Notes under the pieces: generated by a model
Seen by the model: the letters and a program-made list of their open reading frames with translations, nothing else
What the model was told of the DNA's origin: nothing
Databases searched by the model: none
Program-made: the position numbers and the translations under genes
Shown: positions 24,163 through 35,171 of the stretch, piece by piece
Position numbering within the stretch: position 1 is the stretch's first letter
How the letters are laid out: every line of letters starts with the position of its first letter
Assembly (NCBI GenBank): GCA_947179155.2
Contig: OX359264.1
Span: forward strand, 191,001 to 255,000
Source: Hedera helix
Lineage: Eukaryota; Streptophyta; Magnoliopsida; Apiales; Araliaceae
Length of the DNA stretch: 64,000 nt
Direction: 5' to 3'

Positions 24163-25189
24163 AAACCTTATAAAATATTTCTTCTCACAAAACTTCCCTT
24201 CATTCTTCTCCAGTTTTGTGATTTCCTTGCACGTCCAGGATATAGCCGTGGCTTGTTTGTTTGCTTGAAAGGCTTCTTGGGTGTAAGGATTGAGGCTAAC
24301 TCTCTAATTACCACAGGCGGCTCCATCTATTTGTCCGGTAGAACATATACTTTGTGACTTGTACTTTGTATACGTGACAGTTGATACATTAATTATTTAC
24401 GTAGTGGAAGGTTATCTTCTCTCTCTCCAAATGATGCAAAGTGTGATCCTGCTATGTACAAGGGCTTTTCAGTTTGTTTGAATTGCTATTGCGGAAATTT
24501 CGTTTTATCTTTTATCAAACATCCATAGAAAAAGAGTAATTCTATGTGCACAACCTATAAATATAAGAGCTTTGGATGCCTAGGCTTCTTCAGACCCTAT
24601 AATTGTCCCTATGCTGGATCCGAGTGCACTGGTATTGGTGATATCCCTTACCTGGTGGACCATCTAAAAGATGATCACAAAACAAAGTTGACATGCATAA
24701 TGGCCGTACTTTCGACCATTGTTACGTCAAATCAAATCCGCATGAGGATGAAAATGCGAAATGGATGCTTACTCGTCTCGGTTCTTACCCTTGCGTATTT
24801 GTGGTTATTACTCTCTATTTAGGTGATATGATTTATTAAACGTTTAGTTAATCAGGACGCCGACTTTGTTCTTATATTTTCCTAGTTGTTAAAGATGTTT
24901 CAGTCTAGTATAACTCAGTTAGGCACCCCTTTTTATTTGATACACAAGACTTGCCTGATTAAGGATGTTGGTAAAGATAAATTTCTTGTGACTGTATCGA
25001 CAAAAGGTGAAACTGCGGGTGGGTGGTAATCGGTATCTAGGGGTGTGCTTATAACTTTACACAGTTTCCTTCTTTATGAATACTAGTCTAACTGTAGTGT
25101 ATTTAAAAACTGTTATTGAAAATAAGTGATCGACAGAAATTAAAGTTGAGTAGATTATCATATAACTTTTTTTTGTTGATTATTTCAAT

Positions 25190-26140
25190 GGCCTAAATAT
25201 AGATTAATACCCTAAATTTTTAATTTTTTTCTATTTTGGGGATTGAACTCTCAATTTTTTCAATTATGTTATGCAACTTTTAATTTTTTTCACTTTAGAG
25301 ATTGTCTTATCAGTTTTTTCAATTAAGAGATTAAACTTTTAATTTTTTTTTATTTTGGAGTTTGTCTTTTCAATTTTTTTTGATTACGTTTAATTGATAA
25401 TTATGTGTTTGTTCAGTTTGTTTCTTTTTATTGAATAAAATTATGTACTTCCTCTGTCTCAAATTAAAAGATTGTTATTGATTTTTGAAAGTTAATTTAA
25501 AATATTTTTAATCTCAAAATTAATAAAATATATTAAGAATTATGAAATAGTAAAATTTTAATTAATTGTACATTTATATATTTTAAATATTCATCATTAT
25601 ATTGATTATTGATACTTTTAAAATCTTGTAATAATAATTTTAGATAATCTTATAATTAGGTATTTATTAATTTTTAAAGTAAATTTAATACATTACAAAC
25701 TCAGCTTAAAAAATTCATCAATAATCAACGTAATGATAAATATTTAAAACGTATAAATGTACTACTAATTAAAATTTTATTATTTCATAAATTTTAATAT
25801 ATTTTATTAATTTTGTGATTAAAAATATTTTAAATTAACTTTCAAAAATCAATAACAATTTTTTAATTTGGGACGAAGGAAGTACATAATTTCATTCAAT
25901 AAAAAGAACAGATTAAACAAACACATAACTATCAATTAGACATAATCAGAAAAAAAAAATTGAGAAGACAATCCTCAAAGTGAAAAAAATTAAAAGTTCA
26001 ATCCCATAATTGAAAAAACTGAAAGCCAATCCCCAAAATGAAAAAATTAAAAGTTTAATCACTTAATTAAAAAAATTGAGAGTTCAATCCCCAAAGTGAA
26101 AAAACATTAAAAGTTCAATGTATTAATCTATATTTAAGCC
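25190..26140. mobile_element. 951-bp foldback element in the SINAT pseudogene intron
   Basis: The two arms are inverted copies for several hundred bases. The ends are GGCCTAAATATAGATTAATAC (left, 25190) and its near-perfect reverse complement ending 26140. Both arms carry the words 'ggggattgaactctc' and 'tttaattgataattatgtg'. At the centre lies a Stowaway-like unit (25448-25884). No coding capacity. Confidence 0.8.
25448..25884. mobile_element. Stowaway-like MITE at the palindrome centre
   Basis: The terminal inverted repeats are CTTCCTCTGTCTCAAATTAA at the left and TTAATTTGGGACGAAGGAAG at the right, flanked by TA on both sides (25446-25447, 25885-25886). This is the Tc1/mariner-type signature. 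It is ~437 bp, AT-rich and non-coding, with arms that pair for well over 100 bp. Confidence 0.75.
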
Positions 26141-26150
26141 TTATTTTAAT

Positions 26151-26285
26151 CTATTGCAATAATTTATTTTAACTTAGGTGGGAGGGTTCTAGGTGGGAGA
26201 TATTTTTTTTTTTTGAGTGTCATAATCTATTATAATAATTTATCCTAATCTAGACGGGAGGGGTCTAGGTAGTAGAGGGGATATT
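26151..26285. repeat. Two-copy direct repeat beside the foldback
   Basis: 'aataattta(t)ttttaacttaggtgggagg...' at ~26158 is repeated with differences at ~26233 (period ~76). Both copies end in a 'ggtctaggt' word followed by purines. Confidence 0.5.
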
Positions 26286-26817
26286 CTTCAATCTTCATCA
26301 CGCACTACTACTTTCTTTCAGATTTGTCTTTATAACTTGTCTGTTGTCAACAAAAATTGAACCCTCAATCTCTATTAATAGAAGTGAGCCAAAACAGTTT
26401 ATCAAATAACTTGAAAGAAAAGAAGATGAGAAATAAGAAGCTAAAAAATTAGGGATAAAATAAAACGAGTCTGAGAAACCGAACCCACAACTCCTTCCCC
26501 CGTTTTACAATATAGATAAATGGCAAGTCTATCTTTCCTTGTCGTTTTATTGTATGAGATATGCTGTTCATCTTTTTGCAATCTCCAGGTATATGGTTGC
26601 TTCGGGCAATAACAACGCAAAGAACTATAGCTATAGCATCCAGGTTGGAGGGAATGGGATTAAGCTGACTTGGCAAGCGGTGCCTAGAAGTATAGTTAGT
26701 GACAGTTTTGATGGTCTCATTATTCAAAGCAACATGGCACTCTTCTTCTCCAGGGCCAGGGGAGACCGGAAAGAGTTGAAGCTCAGGGTTGATGGCAAGA
26801 CTTGGAAAGATCAGTAA

Positions 26818-27895
26818 TTTGATTGATTAGTTGGATCAAAATCAGGTTAGTGTCTTCAGCTGTGCAAGGAGTTCCCAGTGTTCTGCTCATGTATTTTCTT
26901 TTGGAATATTTGGCAGTACTCTCTTTGCTCGTCTATGCATCAAATGCATTATTGCGTGATTGATAATTCTAATTGCTAATTTATATGTGTTATGAATCTG
27001 TTATATAATGCCAGTTCCTTATTTTAATCGGAAGCTGCAGGATCATGAATCTTTTATTCCTTTTTCTATAGAAACCTGGGATTTCATAAAAATTACTCAC
27101 TTCATTTCAATTTATTAGTCGTTATAACATAAAACACGTATATTAAGAATGTCATTACTTCATAATTAATTAAACCTCAATTTTCATATTTGTCTTTTTA
27201 TGTTTTTATTGGAAAACGTTACATAAGAGAGAGAAGAAAGAAAATAGTAGTTTTGAAGAAAATTAGGGGTGTCATAAAAATATAAATAACTTTCTATCTT
27301 AATTAAATAAGAGAGAACGACTACATTCCCGAGTGGGGCTGGTTAAAAGATGCCTCGATTACAGGATTTTACAAGCAATGAAGGCAATATATAGAATAAA
27401 CTTGAAATATTATTATATCACAACTTATTTCATACTATGGGCCGGAGATACAATGCTATGTTTCCAATTAATAAGGAATACACACAAAAACAAAAACTCT
27501 AGAAAGACTTGGGGATCCAAACTATATGCAGTCAAACTATACACATCAAATCCAGGCACTTCACTCTAGAGCAGCAGGTCAGACACGTATCAACATGGTA
27601 TCAAACCTCAATTTTAGGCAGTAAGGAGCACGATAAACTCAAAGCAAATCCAGAGTCCGTAACAAAAAATCACAAAGAAAGGCAAGTACTTTAAGATAAA
27701 TCATTACTTTAAACTTTAATATCACCAATATCCATCAATTAAACAAAACCTTCTCCCACACAAGATTTTATATGCAGGGGAAGGCTAAAAGGAATCATGC
27801 TGTATAAGTTATCATGGTGAAAAATTGATCAATTGTCACACCCTTTCAATTGAAGGGAAAAGAAGAGGAAAAAGAAGTTAATAACTCAATCATAA
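26818..27895. other. Intergenic; no gene seen
   Basis: 27095-27320 carries 'tcacttcatttcaatttatta' and may be a decayed Stowaway-type MITE. ORFs at 27333-27569 and 27509-27694 show no domain. The part next to 27895 is probably the 3' UTR of the SRR1-like gene. Confidence 0.4.
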
Positions 27896-28717
27896 CTAAA
27901 CCGACTGCAATTCTGATTCAGGATCAAGGCTAAAGAAATGCCAACTCGAACCATTAAAAGCTTGAAAATAATCACCTGAAACCGTGCTGACCTCAAACTC
28001 TTTAGCAAACCTCCTAACAGCCAATATATGCTGCCTCGAATCAATTACAGTTGAGTTATTAACAATCGACCCATGATGCTGATACGCCACAAAGCTGTTT
28101 CCAAATAGTGCAATTCGATTTAACATATCACCTCTCCAATTCGCCTGTAGGAGATTGTCATATAACTCTGCCTCACAATGTGGCATGAAGAACAGAGTCG
28201 GTCTTAGAGCTTGCCTTCTACCTAATTCGTTAACTGATAACACGGAACACCCAAGAGCTTCCAAAACCCTAGATTCTGTCAAAGATAAAATTGGATCAAA
28301 TACCTCTATGGTACCAATCCAACTGAACCTTCTCTTCATCAGTATTGCAAGACTAAGTTGTAAACGCGGGGGTACAAATGATTCAATGCTACCAATACCG
28401 TATATCACCATTTGCATGTTTGATTCAGCACCCAAAACCTTGAGGAAGCATTCCAAAATCTCAGGAGTCTTGATTTGTTTCAATAATGTATTATAGAAGT
28501 CAGAGTCTTCGAGTTTCTTAATGTATATTTGCATCTTCTGCATCAATTTTGACTCTCTTTTGGGGTCAGATTCAATATCAGTAGGAACCCATTGTTTTTC
28601 TTGCTGCTGTCCAGAAGATTTGATTTTGGGGAAATTTTTTCTCCTTTTGTTGCGACGGGGCAAAACAACTGTCCAATCTTCAGCTGGGTTAGGTAGAGTT
28701 TTGGCAGAAGCTGCCAT
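27896..28717 (-). CDS. SRR1: SRR1-like protein (SENSITIVITY TO RED LIGHT REDUCED)
   Basis: A 273-residue, intronless frame on the minus strand. The frame stays open 10 codons further upstream but only to a GTG that directly follows an in-frame AAT and TGA. The ATG at 28717 (MAASAKTLPNPAEDWTVVLPRR) is therefore the start and resembles plant SRR1 N termini. A basic patch (RRNKRRKNFPKIK) follows. The SRR1 domain occupies roughly residues 95-235, with 'MVIYGIGSIES', 'VFDPILS' and the signature 'LRPTLFFMPHCEAELYDNLL'. In Arabidopsis SRR1 is needed for normal circadian timing, phytochrome B signalling and control of flowering time. Its biochemical activity is not well defined. Length is normal and there are no lesions. 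Its neighbours are unrelated. An additional upstream non-coding exon cannot be excluded. Confidence 0.92.
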   Translation of the reverse strand: MAASAKTLPNPAEDWTVVLPRRNKRRKNFPKIKSSGQQQEKQWVPTDIESDPKRESKLMQKMQIYIKKLEDSDFYNTLLKQIKTPEILECFLKVLGAESNMQMVIYGIGSIESFVPPRLQLSLAILMKRRFSWIGTIEVFDPILSLTESRVLEALGCSVLSVNELGRRQALRPTLFFMPHCEAELYDNLLQANWRGDMLNRIALFGNSFVAYQHHGSIVNNSTVIDSRQHILAVRRFAKEFEVSTVSGDYFQAFNGSSWHFFSLDPESELQSV

Positions 28718-29517
28718 TGCTCTAGTCGCTTGCCTACTTTCTGCCACATTTCAAATATAATTAGGAAAAAAACAATCAAAGAAAATACATCATAATATCA
28801 GAGTTTCCACAAAAAGAATAGATAAAACAAATACCTAGAAAAAGGGGGCATCCAAAAATATCCACCCTGAAGTGATTTATATCTTAAAAAGGACCTAAAC
28901 TATGACAGTATATCAAAACCTTCCTTCTTTAAAAAGGAAATTATCTCCTGACCAGTGTAAAAGGGTATTTTTGAAAGTTCTATGCTTTAAATGTGTCGGT
29001 TCTAAATTTCTCCACTATTTCCGTCTCAAAAGTGGATGTTAAGGAATAAAATAAAAATAAAAAGGTTAGTTTGATACAATAACATATTTTGAGTCATTTT
29101 CAAGTCAAAAATTAATTCAATGGATTAATGGACTAAATTGACAAGGGGTGGATACTATAGGGCTAGTTTTTTGTCAACTGCCCCAGCAGTAAGTCTTATC
29201 AAAGAAGTATTTGGATACTTTCTGCAACTGAAAAACTACCCTATGGTTAATACATAATGCTATTGCACTGTTGGTGCACTAGCCTACTTTATGCGACGGA
29301 TTTTAAGAATGATGAGCAAAATAAAGAAAGAATGTAATAAATAGCAAAAACTGTAAAACTACTACTTGCTTCAATTGTCAGATATTCCTTTTATAAATGT
29401 TTAGATCTTAGACACATTAATCACAAAATTAAAATCTTCTATTAGATGGGTCGGCATATTAAGCTCTTTCTATTTCCATATGACTTTAGTTCTACAAAAC
29501 ACCACAAAATCTTTTGG
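28718..29517. other. Upstream region of the SRR1-like gene
   Basis: AT-rich and presumably containing the promoter of the minus-strand gene. No clear TATA box, repeat or ORF. Confidence 0.4.
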
Positions 29518-30290
29518 ACAGTGTTCTAAGAGTCGTTTTAGGTGGGAGACTAGGCGTTGGCAGGAGCTTACCAAGTAATTTGGCCACGGTGCTTAAAAAG
29601 TCACCTAGCACTGCTAGGCGTGAATAGTCGGCTGCCAAGGCGCCTGAGTCGCGTTGAAGGAAAAAAGCCCTAGACTTTCAACCAAAGCCGACGAGAGAGC
29701 ATATACTGCCGACGCTGACCTCCGATGCCGTCAATATCCTCCGAAAAGACCTCCGCCGTGACCCTCCAATGCCAACGAGATCTGCGGCTCTCCGATTCCA
29801 ACGATTCCGCAATAAGTAGTTATTTTTTTTGTTCTTTCTTTCCCCCGTTTCCCACTTCTATTCTAAGGAACAGTGTTCTCATCTCACACACGATTGTATC
29901 TATTCCTTTATATTAGGATTTTTCTACTTTAAAAGTGAATCAATATTACCTTTTACTTTTTTTCTTTCCATTTTTTGGTAATTATGTTTTTTTTTTCTTT
30001 TTCTTGCTTAATGTTTATATTTATAAATTATAATTAAAATTACTATACATACATGAAGTTTATTGTTAATATTTAAATTGTTAAATTAGGTAATAGTTAA
30101 ATAGTTAAATTAGTTAAAAGTTAAACTGTTAATATATATTAATTGTTGTTAATTGCTTTTGTATATGAATTATATTATTGGGTTTTTTTACAGCAACATG
30201 GAGGGAGGATATTCAACTGCATCAAATACAAATACTACCTCTTTAGTGACATCGTCATCAGAAGTTTTAAAGTAGTCAAGTAAATATTAT
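29518..30290 (+). mobile_element. hAT-like transposon fragment
   Basis: A terminus-like CAGTGTTCTAAGAGTCG near 29519 is followed by the 'gactaggcg', 'ctaggcgtg' and 'aaggcgcctgag' words I know from plant hAT elements. A short Ser/Thr-rich reading stretch after an intron-like 'ttttttacag' at ~30194 ('GGYSTASNTNTTSLVTSSSEV') resembles the start of a hAT transposase exon. No zinc finger or hATC domain remains. Confidence 0.45.
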
Positions 30291-30782
30291 TATAGACTAA
30301 AAATAAATTTTAAAGTTAAATAATAGCTAAAATACTTTAAATTGATTTATTAGATATTATTTCAGTAATCTTTATAGAGTAACAAGAGAAAACGAAAATT
30401 CAGATTCACCTTTAATCTATAAAACAAAGAGAATAATTCAAATTAATATGTGGAGATTTATATATCTACTTATAGAAAGTGTCGTGAAAAAAATAGAGTA
30501 ACATTTTCAATTAGATATAATACTCTAAAAAGTGATTAAAGGCTCAAGAAGCGATATAGAAATATGTTTGTGCTAGAAAATCTCTTCAATTGAAATGTTA
30601 AAAGGCTTAAAAGTTTTGTTTTTAGTCTTTTGGATCTACATGATTTTTTTTTCAAGTTGATTGCTTTTAAAAAATATCGTGCATTGTATTGTATCGTAAA
30701 AATTGTATCAAATCGTAAAATACGGTATCATTTTAGATTCACCCTGCGATACATATCGCATATCATAAGATTCTGACAACTA

Positions 30783-30785
<3 letters not shown>

Positions 30786-30825
<40 letters not shown>
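30786..30825. repeat. (AT)20 microsatellite
   Basis: Uninterrupted AT dinucleotides directly abutting a MITE end at 30826. Confidence 0.97.
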
Positions 30826-30827
<2 letters not shown>

Positions 30828-31074
30828 AAATGTTATCTAAGGATTGTTTGAGTCAAGTTTAGATAAGATTACTTAACAAAATGACGTAATTTTTACCTTT
30901 AGGGTTAAGTTTTTCATTTTAGGGTTTTATAAAAATAAATTAATTAAATTTTTTATACAAAACTATGTCGTTTTGTTAACCAGCCTCAACGACATAGTTT
31001 TTACCCTTTAGGGGTTAAATTTTCCATTTTAGTTTATAAAAAAAATCTTTAAGAATACCTTAGATTACCTTTCC
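30826..31074. mobile_element. ~249-bp MITE
   Basis: The left end GGAAATGTTATCTAAGG matches the reverse complement of the right end (GGAAAGGTAATCTAAGG) in 15 of 17 positions. Inside, a ~43-bp segment (tttttaccttta(g)gggttaa...) is present twice in direct orientation near 30890 and 30995. It sits between AT-repeat sequences, so the target duplication is ambiguous. Confidence 0.65.
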
Positions 31075-31159
31075 CCAATTTTACATATATATATAGTCAC
31101 ATGTCAAATACCAAAATTGTCCCGTTAGTAGGAATTCAAAATCGTCTACACTTACGAAT

Positions 31160-31657
31160 TGTTCAAGCTTACTCTAAACAAGGAAGGTGAGCCACACGCC
31201 CTCCAAACTCGAGTGGGTTAGAATACTTGATGTGCTTCATTTATGGAAAATGCAAAAGTTAAACCAACGTTCGACAAATGAGTATCTGACACGTGTACTC
31301 TGCAAAAATAAGAGGGAACTAGAATAAGTCTTGTTTTTAAACTGACAATGGTCATTTCCCATCAGTTGTCAATACCCATTCTCCCAAAACTCACCAAAAC
31401 CCTAGAAATCGAAAATTCTTCTGAAACCGATATTGGTATCTCTCCCTGTGCTATTCCCAAATCAGTTTAATCTCATGGCATCTCTTCAAGTCATTCCTGA
31501 AAATCTTGTTTGTTTTGAAAAATTCGGAGATACAGAGCAGAAATTCAAAGATATTCTTCATCTGGTCAAGAATGCTGGTTTCACCATGTGTTTGGAAACC
31601 AGCACCAGGATATTCTCTACAGTTGGTCACCGGGAATTATCTCTCTGTTATAGTTAG
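31160..31657 (+). pseudogene. Diverged fragment related to the large element's ORF and its leader
   Basis: From 31167 the sequence parallels 42660-43180 inside the large retrotransposon: 'ctccaaactc', 'gagggaact', 'tttcccatcagtt(g/a)tcaatacc', then a start region. The short frame at 31475-31657 (MASLQVIPENLVCFEKFGDTEQKFKDILHLVKNAGF) aligns by eye with the large element's ORF start (FDKFESSEKKFKEILTIVQEAGF). Similarity ends near 31630 and the frame terminates at once. It is a truncated member of the same or a sister family without the GATCGTAGAGT motifs. Confidence 0.7.
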
Positions 31658-32027
31658 CAACTAGCGGTCGGTCTACAAATCAATTCCTACGAAACTGATC
31701 AGAATGGAGAAAAAGATTGAGAGTGAAATGAGTTATGCCCCCTTCTTTATAGAATTATACAAGGGTGAAATGAGTTATGGTTTTGTTCTAAAATAATTGA
31801 ATTTGGGATATAGCAAGTGTCATTTAATGCATACACCATTACTCATAAACCAAAATGATGTGCTAATCTTTTTATTCTGTTGGTAAAAGTTAAGACTAGG
31901 CAGACCCATCCATAAGATATTTTATTGCAACCCTGTCCCGAAGAAAAAATATATAAAAAAAAAAAAAACCAAAATGAGACAAATTAAAGATGGTAAGAGA
32001 GTCCTCTTTTTGTTTTCTTAAGCGAAG

Positions 32028-32364
32028 CGATGCATATAATTTAAACAAACGTAATGATTGTTTTGTTTAATTAGATGTAAAATATCAATATTATTCTTTT
32101 CAAAAAATTAATTGAAATGTTCTATCACTGCAAATTAATTAGTTGAAAAGATACAACTTTTTCTTTTTCTTTTTTATCAAACACTAAAACTTTTTTATGT
32201 TTCAACTAATCATACTTTTGTATATCTATCTATTTATCTATTTTTTAAAAATATTTTCAAAAAGTTATCAAATACTTTTAGGTGTGTTGAATTTAATTTG
32301 AAACACTCTCTCAAACAACTCTTAAATCTAATCATACAACACCACACCACACCGCTTCGCTTAA
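32028..32364. repeat. Possible MITE with 12-bp terminal inverted repeats
   Basis: TTAAGCGAAGCG at 32028-32039 is matched by its exact reverse complement CGCTTCGCTTAA at 32353-32364. Arms beyond the 12 bp do not pair well. The interior is AT-rich and non-coding. Confidence 0.4.
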
Positions 32365-32388
32365 CTAACTCTATTTGAATGACAAAGG

Positions 32389-32390
<2 letters not shown>

Positions 32391-32428
<38 letters not shown>
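32391..32428. repeat. (AT)19 microsatellite
   Basis: Uninterrupted AT dinucleotides. A shorter (AT)8 run lies at ~32949-32964. Confidence 0.95.
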
Positions 32429-32429
<1 letters not shown>

Positions 32430-32432
<3 letters not shown>

Positions 32433-33623
32433 TTTTATGTATGTTTGAGTGATGAAGAACTGTAAATTTTGTGGCCACTAACTAGAAATATTTTCTAGCG
32501 AGAAAATTTTTCCTCAATAGAGAAAGTTTGGATCTATTTTATTACAAATTATAATATATATCAAACAATTATAGAAAAATAATTTTATTTTATTTTTCAA
32601 TTATTTTTATGAAATCATTTTCTTGTATAACAAAATTCTCCAAGTTCAACAGAACCTAATTGACATTCTTATCGTAAAATTAAAAGAGCATAAAAGATAA
32701 TACAGTGGTCCCACTCATCCACAAATGCTGCGTTTGTGAGTTTGGAGAGATTAGATAGGAAACAAAAGTATAGAAGGGGAAGGAATGAGAAAAGATTATA
32801 ATTTTTTTTTGGTTATGTTTTTGAGTTTTAGAAAAAAAGGGATGTGATGAGATTTTAATTAAAAATTTTCTTGTTTGTGAGTTTAGAAGTAGGAAAAGAA
32901 AGGGAAATAATTCTTATTTTTAAATAACATTATTACTATATTACCCTTATATATATATATATATCAATATAAGCATTCGATAAAAAGCACAAAAAGTATG
33001 GTTAATAGCTCATTCACCTACATTAATTCCCTCCAACGATAATTAATTTTTCATATAATTATTAATTAATAAATGGTGTGTTATTAATTATTATTACTAA
33101 TTTGTTATGTTGTTTTGATTTTGATGTTTCGAAGTTGATTTGTAAAAAAATTAAAATCTATTTATATTTTGATAATAATAAATTTGCAATTAATATTGAG
33201 ATATTTATAAATTAACTATTACAGTTCATTAATGTATTATTTCTAAGATAATTTATATTAGCCGTAATTAATATTATTTTTAAGATAATTTATGTTATTA
33301 ATAATTATAATGACTAAAATCAAATGAATTGATATCAAATTTAATTTTAAAATTTAACATTTCATTAAATAACTTAAAACAATGACGATGAAACTTTTTT
33401 TTTTTTACAACTAAGATAATAAGAAATATATATTTATTATCCCATTTGAGGCACCAATTAATTTATTATCGATTGGCATTGGTAATGTAATTAACGTGCA
33501 TTAACCAAGGCAAAGTATAATTCCCCTGCTAATTGACGAATTTTCTTTACATACTGTATTTATAATAATTGAGAGTTATGCCAGTGAGGGGAAAAATTAT
33601 CATATTATTTATTTTACAAGGTT
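32430..33623. other. No gene seen
   Basis: Very AT-rich. The stretch 32740-32940 resembles 12380-12560 and may be a MITE remnant. Nothing else is supported. Confidence 0.35.
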
Positions 33624-34030
33624 CACTACAAGGAAAAGGCTTAATTCCAACGGATTTTTTCGTTGGGAATCACCCTATTCCGACGGAATATGGTGATTTT
33701 CGACAAAAAATTCCATCAAGAATTCAGTCATAATAAAGCTTCTCAGGAATAAGTGCGTCGAAAATTTGGTCGGGCTTAATTATTTCCGACGGACTTATGA
33801 TAGACTAAAGTTCCGGTCGACAATAGTTTATTTCCGACGGAAGTATGTCTGTTGGAATTAGCATGTACACGTGTCAAGCATGTGTTAGTGTACGAGATTC
33901 CATAATTTTGACTGAAGTTCCGTTGTACATAAAAGCTATACCATCGGAAATAGATTTTTTTTATCATTAATTATAAACCATCATTTCCAACGGAATTTCC
34001 ATCGGTCTTAATCTATTCCATCGAAAATAA
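33624..34030. mobile_element. CACTA (En/Spm) terminus with subterminal repeats
   Basis: CACTACAAGGAAAAGGC at 33624 is a classic CACTA terminal repeat. It is followed by many direct and inverted copies of a CCGACGGAA-like word (33650-34030), the usual transposase-binding subterminal region. The opposite end is not found. Confidence 0.75.
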
Positions 34031-34429
34031 TAGTTTTTTTTTGATTAATTTTTTGTTTTTGCAGTTTCCAGGTTTCCAGGTTTTAAAACCTATTTTTGTA
34101 CTTGTAACTTGTTTTATCCCAACAACACATACAGTAATCTATATATTATAGCACATACAATGTAACTACTTTAATTACAACATATATACATGTTTTAACG
34201 TGTATATATAATTACTATACCAATAACATATATCGTTCCCAACAGTAATGTATATAAACTAATTTATGATAAGTTATAAACTATAAATAATCAAAGTAAC
34301 TTCAATGATTTACAAAACTAAACTCAAATACATTGATTTACAAAGAATCAAGCTAAACTAGAATAATTTACATAAAATCAAGCAACTACAATGTTTTACC
34401 AAACCCTGATGCGAGGTGAATCCTCGGGC

Positions 34430-35170
34430 GGGGGTCGACTGTGCTACTCTAGTGTATAAAAATCATTGTCGTCATCCCCCCGCTCGTGATTGGTATTGCC
34501 AGCTTGCTTGGCATCGCCACGCTGTTGATACAATTAAAAATATAACTTATTAGTCCGTAATTGAGAATTAAAGACAGCTAAATGAAAATTAAATAACATG
34601 CAGAATATATAACTGAAAATGACTAGAATATCTGAGTAATTGGGAGCTGACTCAATATCGGCCCAAAAGCCTCTGAAAATTAGGGTAACCACTATCTGGA
34701 CCACCTCGTCACGTATCGCGACGAATTGCTCCAAATGGATATTCTTGCTCTCGACAGTGGCCCCTATTGTAATGTCCTGAGCAAGCTGGTAAAGGCGAGA
34801 ATAGTTATACAGGTCCTGACGATGGAATATCGGATCTGTACCAAACGTCCCCAACACAACCTCCATAACCCTCTAGAACAGCTCGTTGTCCAAGCCAGCG
34901 CTCGTATAAGATGGTCTAACAGGTGTTCTCAGACGCTGGCGCTGGCTAAAGCCCGCGAAAATAAATATAACATTACTAATAATTTATATTATTTTATAAA
35001 AATTAAATAACGAGAAACATACTAAAATGAATACCTTTAGGTTCAACACTCGGTACCTGCTGGAAGTGTTACTGGGGGCATCTTAAGACGCGGCCCAAAG
35101 AATCATCTCCTCATCCCGAGATAAGCTAATCTTAGGCGGATGGATGGTGGAATCTGACGACTCATAGTCT
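34430..35170 (-). pseudogene. Decayed ORF inside the CACTA remnant
   Basis: On the minus strand, readable segments run from ~35170 ('DSTIHPPKISLSRDEEMILWAA') through 34866-34534 ('MEVVLGTFGTDPIFHRQDLY ...'). They are separated by stops and an intron-like AT stretch (34980-35030). I do not recognise a domain with confidence. Position and orientation suggest a CACTA-encoded accessory protein. A truncated LTR cuts it at 35172. Confidence 0.35.
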
Positions 35171-35171
35171 C

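Larger units (their letters stand above)
24541..26817 (+). pseudogene. SINAT-type (Seven in absentia) E3 ubiquitin ligase pseudogene
   Basis: Two exon remnants are present. The first (24541 to ~24773) reads 'YKYKSFGC', jumps over most of the first SIAH zinc-finger region, and resumes at 'FRPYNCPYAGSEC' and 'HLKDDHK'. A 5-bp duplication (acaaa) near 24680 shifts the frame; the match continues as 'DMHNGRTFDHCYVKSNPHE' to 'KWMLT'. The second (26590-26817) follows a good acceptor (tttgcaatctccag) with 'VYGCFGQ', a stop, a deletion of about 25 residues, then 'AKNYSYSIQVGGNG' to 'ELKLRVDGKTWKDQ' and a stop. The RING exon is missing. The retained intron shows a DNA-level duplicate, not a retrocopy. 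Intact SINAT proteins dimerise through this C-terminal domain and ubiquitinate targets such as NAC1. This copy cannot encode one. Opening frames at 24544 and 26539 look coding but are fragments. Confidence 0.88.

Noticed and set aside
28155..28760. Plus-strand ORFs opposite the SRR1-like gene
   Set aside because: Shadows of the minus-strand coding frame.
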